A stretch of 64,000 nucleotides of DNA, from the NCBI RefSeq assembly GCF_028009165.1, contig NC_079241.1, positions 620,001 to 684,000 of the forward strand, read 5' to 3'. Source of the stretch: Akanthomyces muscarius (lineage: Eukaryota; Ascomycota; Sordariomycetes; Hypocreales; Cordycipitaceae). The notes under the pieces were generated by a model. It was given only the letters and a program-made list of their open reading frames with translations, made no database searches and was not told the origin of the DNA. Positions 1 through 10,253 of this stretch are shown piece by piece (positions within the stretch are counted from its first letter, which is position 1; each line of letters opens with the position of its first letter). The translations under genes were made by a program, and so were the position numbers.

Positions 1-296
1 GCGGAGCGAGGCTGTCTCCCATGAAGTATTGAGGCAAGGTCGGCCACGCGAAACCATATTCTCTATTAGGCAGTTTATACACGAAGAGCGAATAATGACG
101 CAAGTCTTTGATAACAAGCAGAAAGATCTAAAGTGAAGAGACTGGAGTAGCTTACGTAAAACTAGCCAAGCATCGACCCCTTATGCGAACAAACACTTCT
201 CTTACTCTTGCCGGTCTCGCATCATAGCGAGAAGCTTTCGAAGAACTCAATATATAGCTTCTCTCGAGTGGAAGAGCTCGGCTTTCAGGCTGACGC
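1..296. other. Left edge, no gene seen
   Basis: Short edge segment. The only open frame is a 61-codon minus-strand run that resembles no known family. It may be the 3' flank of the minus-strand fragments beginning at 297. Confidence 0.4.
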
Positions 297-1433
297 TTAA
301 CGACCGGTCCAAATTTCGCCGTAGCGATGCCCGTCATAGTCGATGTACTCCACAGTCAAATCGCGTCCTCGCAGCAACCGCCCATCTCTCTCCATGATTC
401 GCCGTGCCTGCTCGGCAAAGCCCTTCTTGCTGCGTCCTCGCTCGTTGTACCGAATACTGCCGAGCCACACGTAGATGAGTCGCACGCCTGCAAAACCAGC
501 GAGCGAGGCCAAGCTCGGCGGGAGCTCGTTCCACTCGTTCGCCTCGCACAGGACCCTTTCCACACGATTCAGCTACCCGCCGTACACATGCTCATCATCT
601 GAGTGTCCTCCGGATCGCTGAGGAGCCCGTTCCAAGTCACGTCGCGGTCAGGTCTGAACCAGCAGGATGAAGGTGGTATGAGTGGGTGCTTCAGCTCAAT
701 ATATAGATAGCGATTGTGTTCTTCAGGTGCGCCATCCTTGAACGTCGGGTCCAAGTCTTGATATTGAGACTTGTGCCATTTAGATAGCTCACCTGTATTT
801 TGGAGTAGGAATACGGAGAATTTGTAGGTCGGTTGCACGTAGTAGTGGCCGACCATTCTCTCCTCATTCTAGGATTCAAATTCTAGCTCGTACATTCATC
901 TTCCTCCATTTCTTCTCCCTCCGTCCCGCTGTCGATTTCTAGATCAATTTCATCTTCTGTTCGTGCAACGCGCTGACTGAGAATTTGAAAGACTCGAGGC
1001 CCAATCTCTGACTTGTAACGCGTTTCCATTGTTGCTGTTGGCGGTGCATGGCAATTTGTAGTTTTTGTAACGATGTTGGGGGGTGGGGAGCGAAGCTTAG
1101 TTGGGTGGCTGCGGAGTTGATGTTGGCTCTGCACATTTCTGTCATTGCAGGAAATGACGAGGCTGCAAACCCCCTGTAACAACGGCTTCAGTGCATCCAA
1201 TCATTATACAAAGCTCCACAGTGTGGATATTTTCAGAGGAGTCTTCTACTGACTTTCTGCTTTTGTGCAATTGCCTCGACTGCGGCGGATACCCAAGATT
1301 GAGGGCCATGAGGGTCGACTACGAGCAAGCGTGACATGGCTGCCTCCGGAATACTGCTTTTGGCTAGTACATGGTGATGATAGCCCTTGGCACGAGCAAT
1401 TTGCAATGATACTTTCGTGACTCTACACTCCAA
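297..1433 (-). pseudogene. Unrecognised minus-strand coding fragments, possibly a broken gene
   Basis: Three stretches on the minus strand have a protein-like composition: about 1433-1233 (ends ...AIAQKQK before a possible GTCAGT donor), about 1165-883 (follows an acceptor-like ttgttacag and ends in an Asp/Glu-rich tail), and 856-569 followed by 563-297 in another frame. The last two abut: the first ends with a stop at 571-569 and the second frame opens just upstream of 563. There is no room for an intron between them, so this looks like a frameshift. I do not recognise the family. It could be a decayed hypothetical gene, a sequencing frameshift, or chance open frames. No start codon or complete exon chain could be fixed. 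Confidence 0.25.
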
Positions 1434-2369
1434 GGCTATGGTAAGTTGCTTTCCTGTGTTAATGCACGCTGCCTACACGCCTCTCTCGCGCCCGTTGGAT
1501 CCTTGGCCTCCGCTTGTTGCTATGGGCATCAGATAACCCTCAATGACACTGATAAAATGATCTTCAGCTTCTGGAAATACCAAGTTCCGGATTTATTCAC
1601 TCGTATATGCCGGTAATGCATCGGCATTCCGTCACTGTTGTCTCTGTAGTCCGTTGTCTGTGCCTCTGTGCCTCTGTGGGCACTGTTGCGTCAGCCAACA
1701 TAGCCTCGTAGCGCACACTGCCGCCCTCAGTGTTTCCCAAAACGGCCATGCATGTCGCCGCGGTTTCTGTGACTCTTTTGCGGCAGAACCTGCGGGCGGC
1801 AGCCATCGGCGGCGGTATCCTTGGGGGCCAGCGAGCTTGCGTCACGTTGCACAGCCTGATGAGGTTCTGTCTGGCGACGAGTGGCTACTGCTCTGAGCAG
1901 AAATGCCGTCGCCTCCTCTACGTGTCAATTGCGTAACTAAAATTGAAAATCATCCCTATGCGCGGGCGCAGCACCAACCACAGAACACGCAAACGCCTCA
2001 AGCTGACCTTAAAAGGCATGGGCTTGCGTGTCGCCCGCCATATTGCATACAAAAGCAACTATACCAAGAGGGAAAATTTACAAAAGAAGGTGCAGTACTT
2101 CTAGCTTTTACAGTAAAAACCCGAAATGTTTCACCTGGACTTTCGTTGGCGCAAACTGATTGCCGGGTTTGGCTACTTGGCGCACCACATGCTAGTTCGC
2201 TGTCGCCTGCAACGCCTCATGGCTTACACCATTTCGCTCATTTGCCGGCGAGTTTCAATAGAATTAATTGTTGGCTTGAAAGTTTTTATATCGAATGGCA
2301 AAATCGGTCAAGAGTTTCATTACACGAATGTTGTGCTTAATAAATAGGTGGTGTGATATGTTCAGGGTA
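1434..2369. other. Intergenic, no supported gene
   Basis: Plus-strand open frames of up to 145 codons occur near 1903-2347, but they show no recognisable motif and have the irregular composition expected of noncoding DNA. The interval is the 3' flank of the patatin-like gene that ends at 2370. Confidence 0.45.
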
Positions 2370-4291
2370 TCAGATATTCGGTCGGCCGACTTCACCAGCC
2401 GCAGATATGCTTCCTTTCCTCCGTAAATCGCCCGCTTTCAGCTGCCGCACTGCTTGATAAGATCTGTCCAGTTCATTTTCAACCGCACAGCGTATACGCA
2501 GAGCAGCAACCGCAGGCCACACGCTCCTCTCACCGCGCAGTATCCAGTAGTTGAGCGCCTCCCGTGTCGGCGTTTCCAACAGTCGCACAAAGTCACCAGC
2601 AGTAACTTCAGGAACCAGGGTCATGGCTGCGGCCGGAATCTGCTCGTCGACAAGGAAGCGCCTTATGCTTCCAGGCAATAAGCGGAGCGTGTCAAGCTGA
2701 CGGAGGCGATGCCGAACCTCAAGACCAACCATGCGCACTAACGAGGCTGATAGCTGAGTCGTTTTGCTTCGAGTTTCAACGAGAGATGGCCCGTGCATGT
2801 CGGACTGGAGAAAAGGAATCAAATACGGCCGAGCTTGGCTGACGATGAAATGATTAACGTTGAATAGTTCCGAAATGCGTTGAAGGGGCGAGTCGCGGTC
2901 CGAGTACGACATGTGAGACCAGTGATGAAAGTCTGTCGTGTTGGCAGGAGCCCAAGGTCCGACGTTGCCGTGCGCGTCTTTGCAGAGAATGGTTGCTTTC
3001 CTCCGTCCATACAAGGCCGCTGATGATGCATTAGATGCGACAGCAGCAGTCCAAATAAGCTACAAGAGGCAAACATTAGCAGACTTCATACTCGCATGAC
3101 TCTAGTGTACTTACCACATTAGGAGCGGTGATGTAGTTGAGTAGCGTGGGGACCCCGCCTTGTCCTTCTGTTGCGACTGTAATATTCAAGATTCGTTTGC
3201 TATAGTTATAGGCCTCCTCGAACGTCAAGTCTCCGACATTGGCGCGGACACAGTCTTCGAGCACCGAAACGTCGAGAAAGTAGCCTTCTCGAGAAAAGCG
3301 GCGTATGCGTCGTACCAGCGTACTCCATCTTGATTTGAATGTCTGTGGAGATTCAGAGCCATCTGAAAGCTTGTTTCTTGAAGCAAAGGCGCTCAAGTCA
3401 ATGCCATCGCCGTTCAGTACACCAGGCAGCTCCTCCTCCGTGTGGATGGCCACGAGCGAAGCAATCAGGGCGCCGGTTCCGGTTCCCGTTATAATGCGCG
3501 GTAGCAGTCCACGCAGAAACAGTGCCTTCACAACGCCGAGATGGCACATGCCAAAGATGGCGCCACCTTGCAGAACGAGAGAGCTTCGACCGAAAGCCTG
3601 TCGCGTGTCGTGGATAAAGTCGAGTTTCATCTGGTTCGTCAACGAGCCTCCGATGGAGTGGACCGCGGCGGATGCATTGGTAGGTAGTGTGCTTATATCT
3701 TCAACTGTTTCGGCAACCTGCGTGATGTACTCTTCAATAAGATACTTGGTTCCAGAAAAGGACCGGTTATATAATTTCGGTACGGTCAAGTTGCCAAGGT
3801 TTCGTACGAGACCGGATCGCAGCAGATTGACAAGCTGCTGAAAGTCATTGTCCTCCCTGGCTATGGCAAGCGAGTTGAGTCGTTCCGTGATGAGTCTCCA
3901 GTCATAGTACTTTGAAGTTGGGTTATTCCGCCTGGAGGAGGCAAGACTTGTCAGTAGGTTCTCAAAGGCCGGCGAGGGATCGTCGAGGAACCTACCATAG
4001 GTCAAGACCGAGCAAGTTATCTAGGTGTAAAGCTGCTTCCTCCCAGTCTTCAAAGGCTTCCGCATGACGAAGAAGTTCGAGCCACAGGTCGATCGGGTTC
4101 TTGCGAGTGTACCATCCGAACAGTTTCTGTGTCGGCGTTAGAGCGACCGTCATGGTGGAAACACATGTGGCGGGGTTTGAGAACGACGAGTTGCTGGTGG
4201 AAGAGGGAAGATGGGAAGAATATCTCACCTTGCGCCAGAAAGATACCACCTCGACAATCACCCCCCAGACGGCGAGCAATGCGCCAAACAT
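2370..4291 (-). CDS. Patatin-like (DUF3336/Tgl-type) lipase homologue, probably catalytically dead
   Basis: Predicted 566 aa from four exons: 4291-4229, 4126-3996, 3931-3115 and 3059-2370. All junctions are GT-AG and keep frame. The N-terminus starts with a hydrophobic segment (MFGALLAVWGVIVEVVSFW), as in lipid-droplet/ER patatin lipases. A DUF3336-like region follows, then the patatin core with GGAIFGMCHLG near residue 190. At the nucleophile elbow, where the family has G-x-S-x-G, this protein reads G-T-G-T-G (residues 214-218), so the serine is Gly216. The family's Asp-Gly motif, normally just before the conserved R-[IL]-SELFNVNHFIVSQ stretch, reads His-Met-Ser (386-388). Oxyanion-loop and structural motifs (LIWTAAVASNASS, ATILCKD) are intact. 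The family hydrolyses triacylglycerol or phospholipid; this member may be a regulatory pseudoenzyme. The fold is clear; loss of activity is inferred. Confidence 0.85.
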
Positions 4292-4776
4292 GCCGAGGGA
4301 GCGTTATCACAAGCAGGGTCGGACGGTGCTGGCGGTGGGTCGGAGTCAAGTCGAGAGCGTGAGAACGGGAGCTAGGCGATCGCTCTAGAGAGCGGATGCA
4401 ACGCCAGACTGGTGTTCAATTCGGGCATTGGGCCACGCCAGACGGACTAAAAAGTGAACGTGCTCCCTTGACCAGGTGTACCTTGGAGTGGTGCAGGTGA
4501 AATGGATGTGCATGACGGCCCGCCACGCCGCCTCGATGAGTCTAGCAAGCATGTGACAGCGGCCAGCTCTGGGGAGGTCGGAGGCCCCACCAACCATTGC
4601 GTTTGGACGAGCAGCAATCCACGCGACAAGTTATTAGTTGTGAAAAGGTTTGGATTTCGATTGAGTGATGCATTGGAAATTAAATGTTCAATAAACTCCA
4701 TAAAGATTCCCATTCTTGAATTTATACAGCCGCATGTTGCGTTGCCATGGAACGAAATGCATGGCCAATTCCGCAA
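4292..4776. other. Intergenic between patatin-like gene and leo1
   Basis: Upstream region of the patatin-like gene and 3' flank of leo1. It contains short AT-richer stretches near 4660-4720. I see no gene. Confidence 0.5.
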
Positions 4777-6060
4777 TCATTCGTCGTCATCGTCCACAAC
4801 GTTGCGCCGTCTGGCTCGCCCGGACATTTCCACTACCTCGTCGCCTGAGGCGTCCTCATCATCAGAATGGCGAGTTCTACGCTTCTTCGACTTGCGACGT
4901 CTATGATCGTCCTCGTCGTCATCCAGCAGCTCTTCCTCCTCTTCAGCGTCACTCTCCATCTCCTCGTCGTCGCTGCCGACGAGAAAGCCATCATCCATGT
5001 CGTAGTCTTCCTGCCTCCGAACACCCTGCGGCAGATCGTCATCAGAATCATACTCTGGGTTTCTGCGTTTAGGCTTCGAGCCAGGCATGCCTCTCTTCCG
5101 CCCGGATCCGGCTCCTCGTCTGCCGCCCTCCAGGTCGCCAATCGAGAGGCCACCGCCTCTGCTGAATCGTCCGAGGCCATCCATCTTGGCAGCCGCATTT
5201 TCGCGACGTCTTTGTGCCTTCATGCGTTCCTTTTCTGCCATTTCAGCTTCCTTCTTTTGTAGTTCTGGGTCTCTGGTTGTGCGGATAATCATGTCGTCTT
5301 CGTTAGCAGTCTTGCTAGCCTGCTGCATGCGCTGAGCAAGGATAGCGAGCGCATCGTCACCACCACCCTTGTTCGGTCGCACATTGAATTGTTCAGCAAC
5401 ATGTCCAACTGTCATCAGCAGGTTACTGCTCAATTCTGCAGCCGCAGCGTAATAGTGGCCGTCCTTGAGTTCATCGTATGGTTGACCAGGCGCTGGTGCC
5501 AGAGACTTGGTCTGGATCTCAAAGTGCTCGCCGCCGATACCAATGGTTATAGATCCGTCATTCCATCGGTAAACGTTGGCATTGCTGTGAAGGAGACCTG
5601 TACTCTCGTTTCGGCGTACTCGTGCAACATGAGCCGGGTGCTCTTGCTTGGCATTGGCGGTATCGAATGCGGTAGGCTCGAACTTCTCAGCAACGTATTC
5701 CTCGGGCATGACCTTGATGAATTTTGGGACGCGCATGACGCGGAGCTGGTTGATTATTAGCTTTTAACCCGATGGTTTTACGGATCGCAGTTTTCTCACT
5801 ATATTGTCCTTGGGCTTGGGAATTCTGTGGCGGTAGGCCTGCACAGCCATGACGACCTTTTCCTTCGTTTCATGCTGGACTTGATTATCGTCATCGTCGT
5901 AGCGCCGGCGGTCACCTGTGTCGTCCGGGTCTGAGGCCAGGTCGTCGTCGTCGTCGTCGTCGACTATGCGAGGCGCGGGCGAACCAGCATCATCCTCATC
6001 ACCAAAGAGGTCATCACCACCTTCGTCGATTTGGTCAAGAGGATCCTCAGAGTCAGACAT
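4777..6060 (-). CDS. leo1: Leo1, subunit of the Paf1 transcription elongation complex
   Basis: Predicted 409 aa from two exons, 6060-5800 and 5745-4777, joined across a 54-nt GT-AG intron in phase 0. The ATG at 6060 is chosen because the frame upstream offers only a GTG. The N-terminus is highly acidic, with an Asp run encoded by a GTC/GAC repeat near 5940-5960. The Leo1 core follows: the PKFIKV strand, a VARVRRNESTG segment, then ...DGSITIGIGGEHFEI, which is the typical Leo1 beta-sandwich. After this come a basic coiled segment (about residues 240-290), Gly/Arg-rich sequence and an acidic, Lys/Arg-interspersed tail. Leo1 works in the nucleus with Paf1, Ctr9, Cdc73 and Rtf1 on RNA polymerase II, promoting histone modification and elongation. 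It is divergent from rad21, with 922 bp between the start codons. The family call is strong. Confidence 0.93.
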
Positions 6061-6982
6061 TGTCACGGAGGTGTCGCGATCGCCACGGTATGGCTTTCGA
6101 AGGGACGCGACGGTGTTGACAGTTGCGCGGCTCCACGGCTTGAAGCTGCTGAGAAGGAGGCTAGCTGGTCCTCAGATTTCGTAGCGCGCGCATCGGACGG
6201 TGCTAGGAGAGCCTGTACCAGCCACACCTGAGTGGGTCTGTTGCCGGGTGGGCAAGCCAAGCTGGTGGTGCACATGTACTACAGACACCATGTAGCTTTG
6301 AAACATTTTTGCAAAGGCTACGGAGTACCGAATTGAGGTCATGAACATGAGCAGACAGTTATCCGCTCAATAATTCGTGCAATAATCCTCCAGACACCAG
6401 CATTGCGCAGCATTATTCCAGGCTCGTGGCGCACAGCAAACCTGTGACAAGCTGGCAACAAGTGGCGCGAAAGCGTGGTACCTGGCAATCTCCCACGTGG
6501 CGGAACAAATATTATCCGCCACTGCCACACTGACGTTCGCAGCCCGGCCGACGTGGTCAGCCACTAGCAGCCTCTGTGGCTCCCCAGCCACGCCCTTTTC
6601 GCTGTAGTCAGTACTTGGCCGCCCCTCGACGCCCGACTTTCCAACTTGCTGCTGTCACCATCGTTACCTTGCATTCACGCTTCGCGCCTTTCCCCTCTGC
6701 GCGTCCTTCGCTTTTGTCGCGAGCTGAAGTATTCGCCTCTGGCGACCGTATTTCATTGCTTCTCGACTTTGCGCGCCCCAGACTTCGCTTTTTGCGCGTT
6801 TTATATCCGCCAACACGTTCGCGCCGCTTGTTTACCCACCGACCGACGCGGACTGCCACGCTTCGTGTTTCCCGCCCGGACCGCATTTTCCAACCCTCGA
6901 TACCCGCCACTATCACTACTTTGCTCTCAAGTTTGATCGACTCGCTTCCATTCGCCCATTCTTTTACCCTGTGTAAGGCGCC
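6061..6982. promoter_or_regulatory. Divergent intergenic region of leo1 and rad21
   Basis: The 922 bp between the two start codons must carry both promoters. The half next to rad21 (about 6580-6980) is pyrimidine-rich on the plus strand, typical of fungal promoters and 5' leaders. The open frames there (for example 6576-7232) are read-through of this tract into exon 1 of rad21 in another frame, not genes. Confidence 0.5.
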
Positions 6983-8872
6983 ATGTTTTATTCAGAGACC
7001 CTGTTGCAGAAATCCGGGCCTTTGGCCCGGGTCTGGCTCTCGGCCAACCTCGAGCGCAAGCTCTCTAAGAATCACATCTTGCAATCCAACGTCACGGACA
7101 GTGTCGAGGCCATTATTACGCCTAATCAGGCGCCGATGGCTCTCCGTCTCTCCGGACAGCTTTTGCTTGGTGTCGTCAGAATTTACCAGCGCAAGACGCG
7201 TTACCTGCTCGACGATTGCAACGAGGCTATGATGAAGATTAAAATGGTGAGTTAATGCACGCGTCTAATTAAGATTGTAGACCTACTAATTCGATATCAG
7301 GCCTTCCGCTCCAGCGGCAACAATGATCTGGCATCTAATCTTCAGATTTCCAACCGCGAGTCTTTGCTTCTGCCTGATCGCATCACGCCATATGACAACC
7401 TTGACCTTCCTCCCCCCCCGGACGCCTCATGGCTTCTCTCGCAAGTAGACGATGTCACTGCAACTCCTGTCGGCCGCAAAGGCCGAACAAGTAACCGCGA
7501 TATCAACCTCCAAGAAGATTTCGACAACAGCCAATTTCTTAAAGGGCCGGGTGCCCTCGATGACGACCTGATGCCTACCATGGACGATCTCGAACTTGAT
7601 CTCGATTTTGGTGATCTCGAGGGCGGCGTTAGCAACATCGAAATCGGTCGAGACGCTCCTGCTGCCCGGGATGTTGAAGACGACATTTTCAGCGACATGG
7701 AAATTGCCGTCGGCAAAACTGCCGATGGTCCTACTGCACTCGACTTGGATCCCGACAGCATTCACATTATTGACGGCGATGGTGACCTGCCCATGCTTGA
7801 TGGTGATGATTTTGGTTTTAACCCAGAAGACATGTCGAACATGCGCGATCTTTCTGCCCTGCCACAGTCTCATCGTGCAAGAATTTCAGAATCGCCTTTG
7901 TCAGATATTGACGAGCACTTCGCCAGAGAGGTAGCGGAGCACTACGCAAACAACACAGACATGTATGAGCCTGCCGATGAAACAGAAACGACGATTGTTC
8001 GCCGCCCTGCACAGCGCTCCAGAAGGCAAAAGATTCTCATGCCAGACGAGGAAATTGCTCTCTCCAGCAGTCTTATCAAGCAGCAGCAAACCAACCGCGA
8101 AAACATCATCAAACCAGCCCGATATGTTCCTCGCGACCCGGTCATGCTCGCCCTCATGGATATGCACAAGAACGGTGGCTTCGTATCATCCATCATGATG
8201 GATGGCAGAAGCTCTGCTTGGGCACCTGAGCTGCGTGGAATGCTCACACTGGATATGCTACGCGACGACCTCAAGAGAAAACGCGATAGCGGTATTGCGG
8301 ATGTCGATAGTGAGCGCGGTGCTGCCAAATCGCCTCGTCTAGAGTTTGACGATGATACCAACCTCGGACTCGGCAACAACTTTGGTGACAACAGCGTTGC
8401 TCCTGACGGCACCATCATTCAAATGGATGATGAGGGCTTTGAACCTGGCGTCGAAGATACTGGTTTCCCGAGCTTCGAGCAAACAACAATGCCCATTGTA
8501 CACCCTGAAGAAAGCGGGCCCGTATCTCTCGGCACTAAGCACGCCGTTCACATCTTGCGGGATCTGTTTGGATCAGAGGCTGCCCATAGCGCCGAGAAGC
8601 GTACCCAGTCAACGGTGGTCTTCCAGGATCTTCTGCCTGAGAAGCGCACCACCAAGGCTGAAGCCACGAAGATGTTCTTTGAGTGTCTCGTCTTGGCCAC
8701 TAAGGACGCCATCAAGGTCGACCAAGGTCCGGAGCTCGGGGATAACATCCGCGTGCGCGGCAAGCGTGGTCTTTGGGGCGAGTGGGCTGAGAGAGAGGCT
8801 GGCGGTGAAATTGCTCACAACGATAACGAATCGGCGCCTATGGCTGCTCAGCCTTTGGCCGTCGGCGCTTAG
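6983..8872 (+). CDS. rad21: Rad21/Scc1 kleisin subunit of cohesin
   Basis: Predicted 611 aa from exons 6983-7246 and 7301-8872, with a 54-nt GT-AG intron in phase 0. The N-terminus (MFYSETLLQKSGPLARVW) and the following about 90 residues match the Rad21/Rec8 N-terminal domain that binds Smc3. The SNLQISNRES and YDNLDLP region follows. The middle is acidic and disordered. The C-terminus (about residues 535-600), containing KAEATKMFFECLVLATKDAI, is the winged helix that binds Smc1. The segment SNIEIGR ends at Arg205 (codon 7649-7651) and fits the separase consensus ExxR, much like the cleavage sites of yeast Scc1. This and the lack of meiosis-specific Rec8 features favour the mitotic Scc1 form. 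It acts in the nucleus, holding sister chromatids together. The family call is strong; the cleavage site is inferred. Confidence 0.93.
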
Positions 8873-10253
8873 ACGACGGGCAAGAAAACTGTTTGATTTT
8901 TTTGGGGCATTGTTTTCCTGCTTTCCGTCTGGCGTTGGACTTATCATTGCGAGGGCTGGCTCTCCTCTTCATGGCTGGCTCGGCTTCACTTTTCTCTTCT
9001 ACAATAGTGTAGGACTTTGGGATATTGCGCATTTTCTTTTTGTTCTTGTTTGGTCTTGTTGGATTTGATTTTTGTTTTTGCTTGACATGAGCACGCGCAC
9101 ACGAAAAGGCGAACAGGATACCTGATCCAATGGCGTTGACGGCGTTGACTTTTGGCTGGATACCATTTGAGCTTGGAGGCACACATCCCAGGCCGGAGCT
9201 TGGGAAAAATTCGATTGATTGGAAATCATCTTGTAAGAAACATTCATGTTAGATGAATTGCCTGGTTCGGCTTGAGTATTAATTAGGCTTTGAATGATAG
9301 CATGTTTAAGTAGACTCGGGTCTTCTCCTTGACTCTTGTGATAGTTGTGAATGAATGGCGAGGGCATATACCCGCCCATATCGAGACGGGTGTCTATGTT
9401 GAACTTACGATTGGTCTTCATGGACTCTTTTATGTCTAGAGAAGCTGCGTCGACTATGACGCTCCAGCAAAAGGGGCCAGGAAACCGCTTCGGCGAGCCT
9501 GCCCCTTGCTTATGTAGCAACTTCTTCAATGGATGCAACTTCGTCAAGTTATTGAAAGGTGTCGAAATGCGTGCGTATGCAGCAATGTATACTTTGTCAA
9601 AACTTTCTTTCTTCGGACTATAGCGCCTTGGTAACCATCTTCAGATTACAGCCATGGTCCGGCACATGTAATGACTGGCTAATTTTTTGGCCGGACAAGT
9701 ATAGTGTACTTACTCAATCGGCGACAGGTACGAAGAGGGAATTTCCGTCGAAATTGATTTGGTGGACTGGGCTGTCGCACTGCAGGTCAAACTCGCCAGA
9801 AGGCCTCTCAGTTACTGTGGCGGCACTAACACAAAGCCCATGAGGAGATGTAGCCTCAGCCTGTGGATTCATCAAAGGCTGCCTACGCACCCACATAATT
9901 ATGGCCTGTAAGAATAAGAAATAAATGCAAGTATGAAGAAAAGCCGATTTCTTCTGTAAATTACCTATATAATTGGACTTGGGAGCAGTGAATGTGTCAG
10001 GCGAGCGGCCCGATACCCGCAGCAGGTGGCAAGCCGTTACTACCCCACCCACCATGTCAATGTCGCCTCACGACTCGTTTTTCCCATCAAGACGACGTCA
10101 CCTCATCAACTGTACATGCGAGCTATACAGAGTGCTTCATCGGCCTTCATCGAATTCTTCCAACTAGCCTTTTCCACAACCACTTATTTGCCTGCTCTAC
10201 CTCTAGCGGAGTAGGGCAAGGCACGCTGTCTTACGGCGTCCTTTAGCGACCAC
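8873..10253. other. Intergenic with ambiguous minus-strand open frames
   Basis: Minus-strand frames at 9547-8999 (182 codons) and 10055-9714 (113 codons) are the only sizeable ones. The second contains an acceptor-like tattcttacag followed by about 62 open codons, but joining it to the preceding exon-like stretch breaks the frame, and its stop sits directly before a gtaagt. I recognise no family. It could be a relic gene antisense to the rad21 3' end, or chance. Confidence 0.35.

Noticed and set aside
6576..7232. 218-codon plus-strand frame overlapping the start of rad21
   Set aside because: It runs through the pyrimidine-rich leader in a different frame; the Rad21 N-terminal domain in the other frame is unmistakable.
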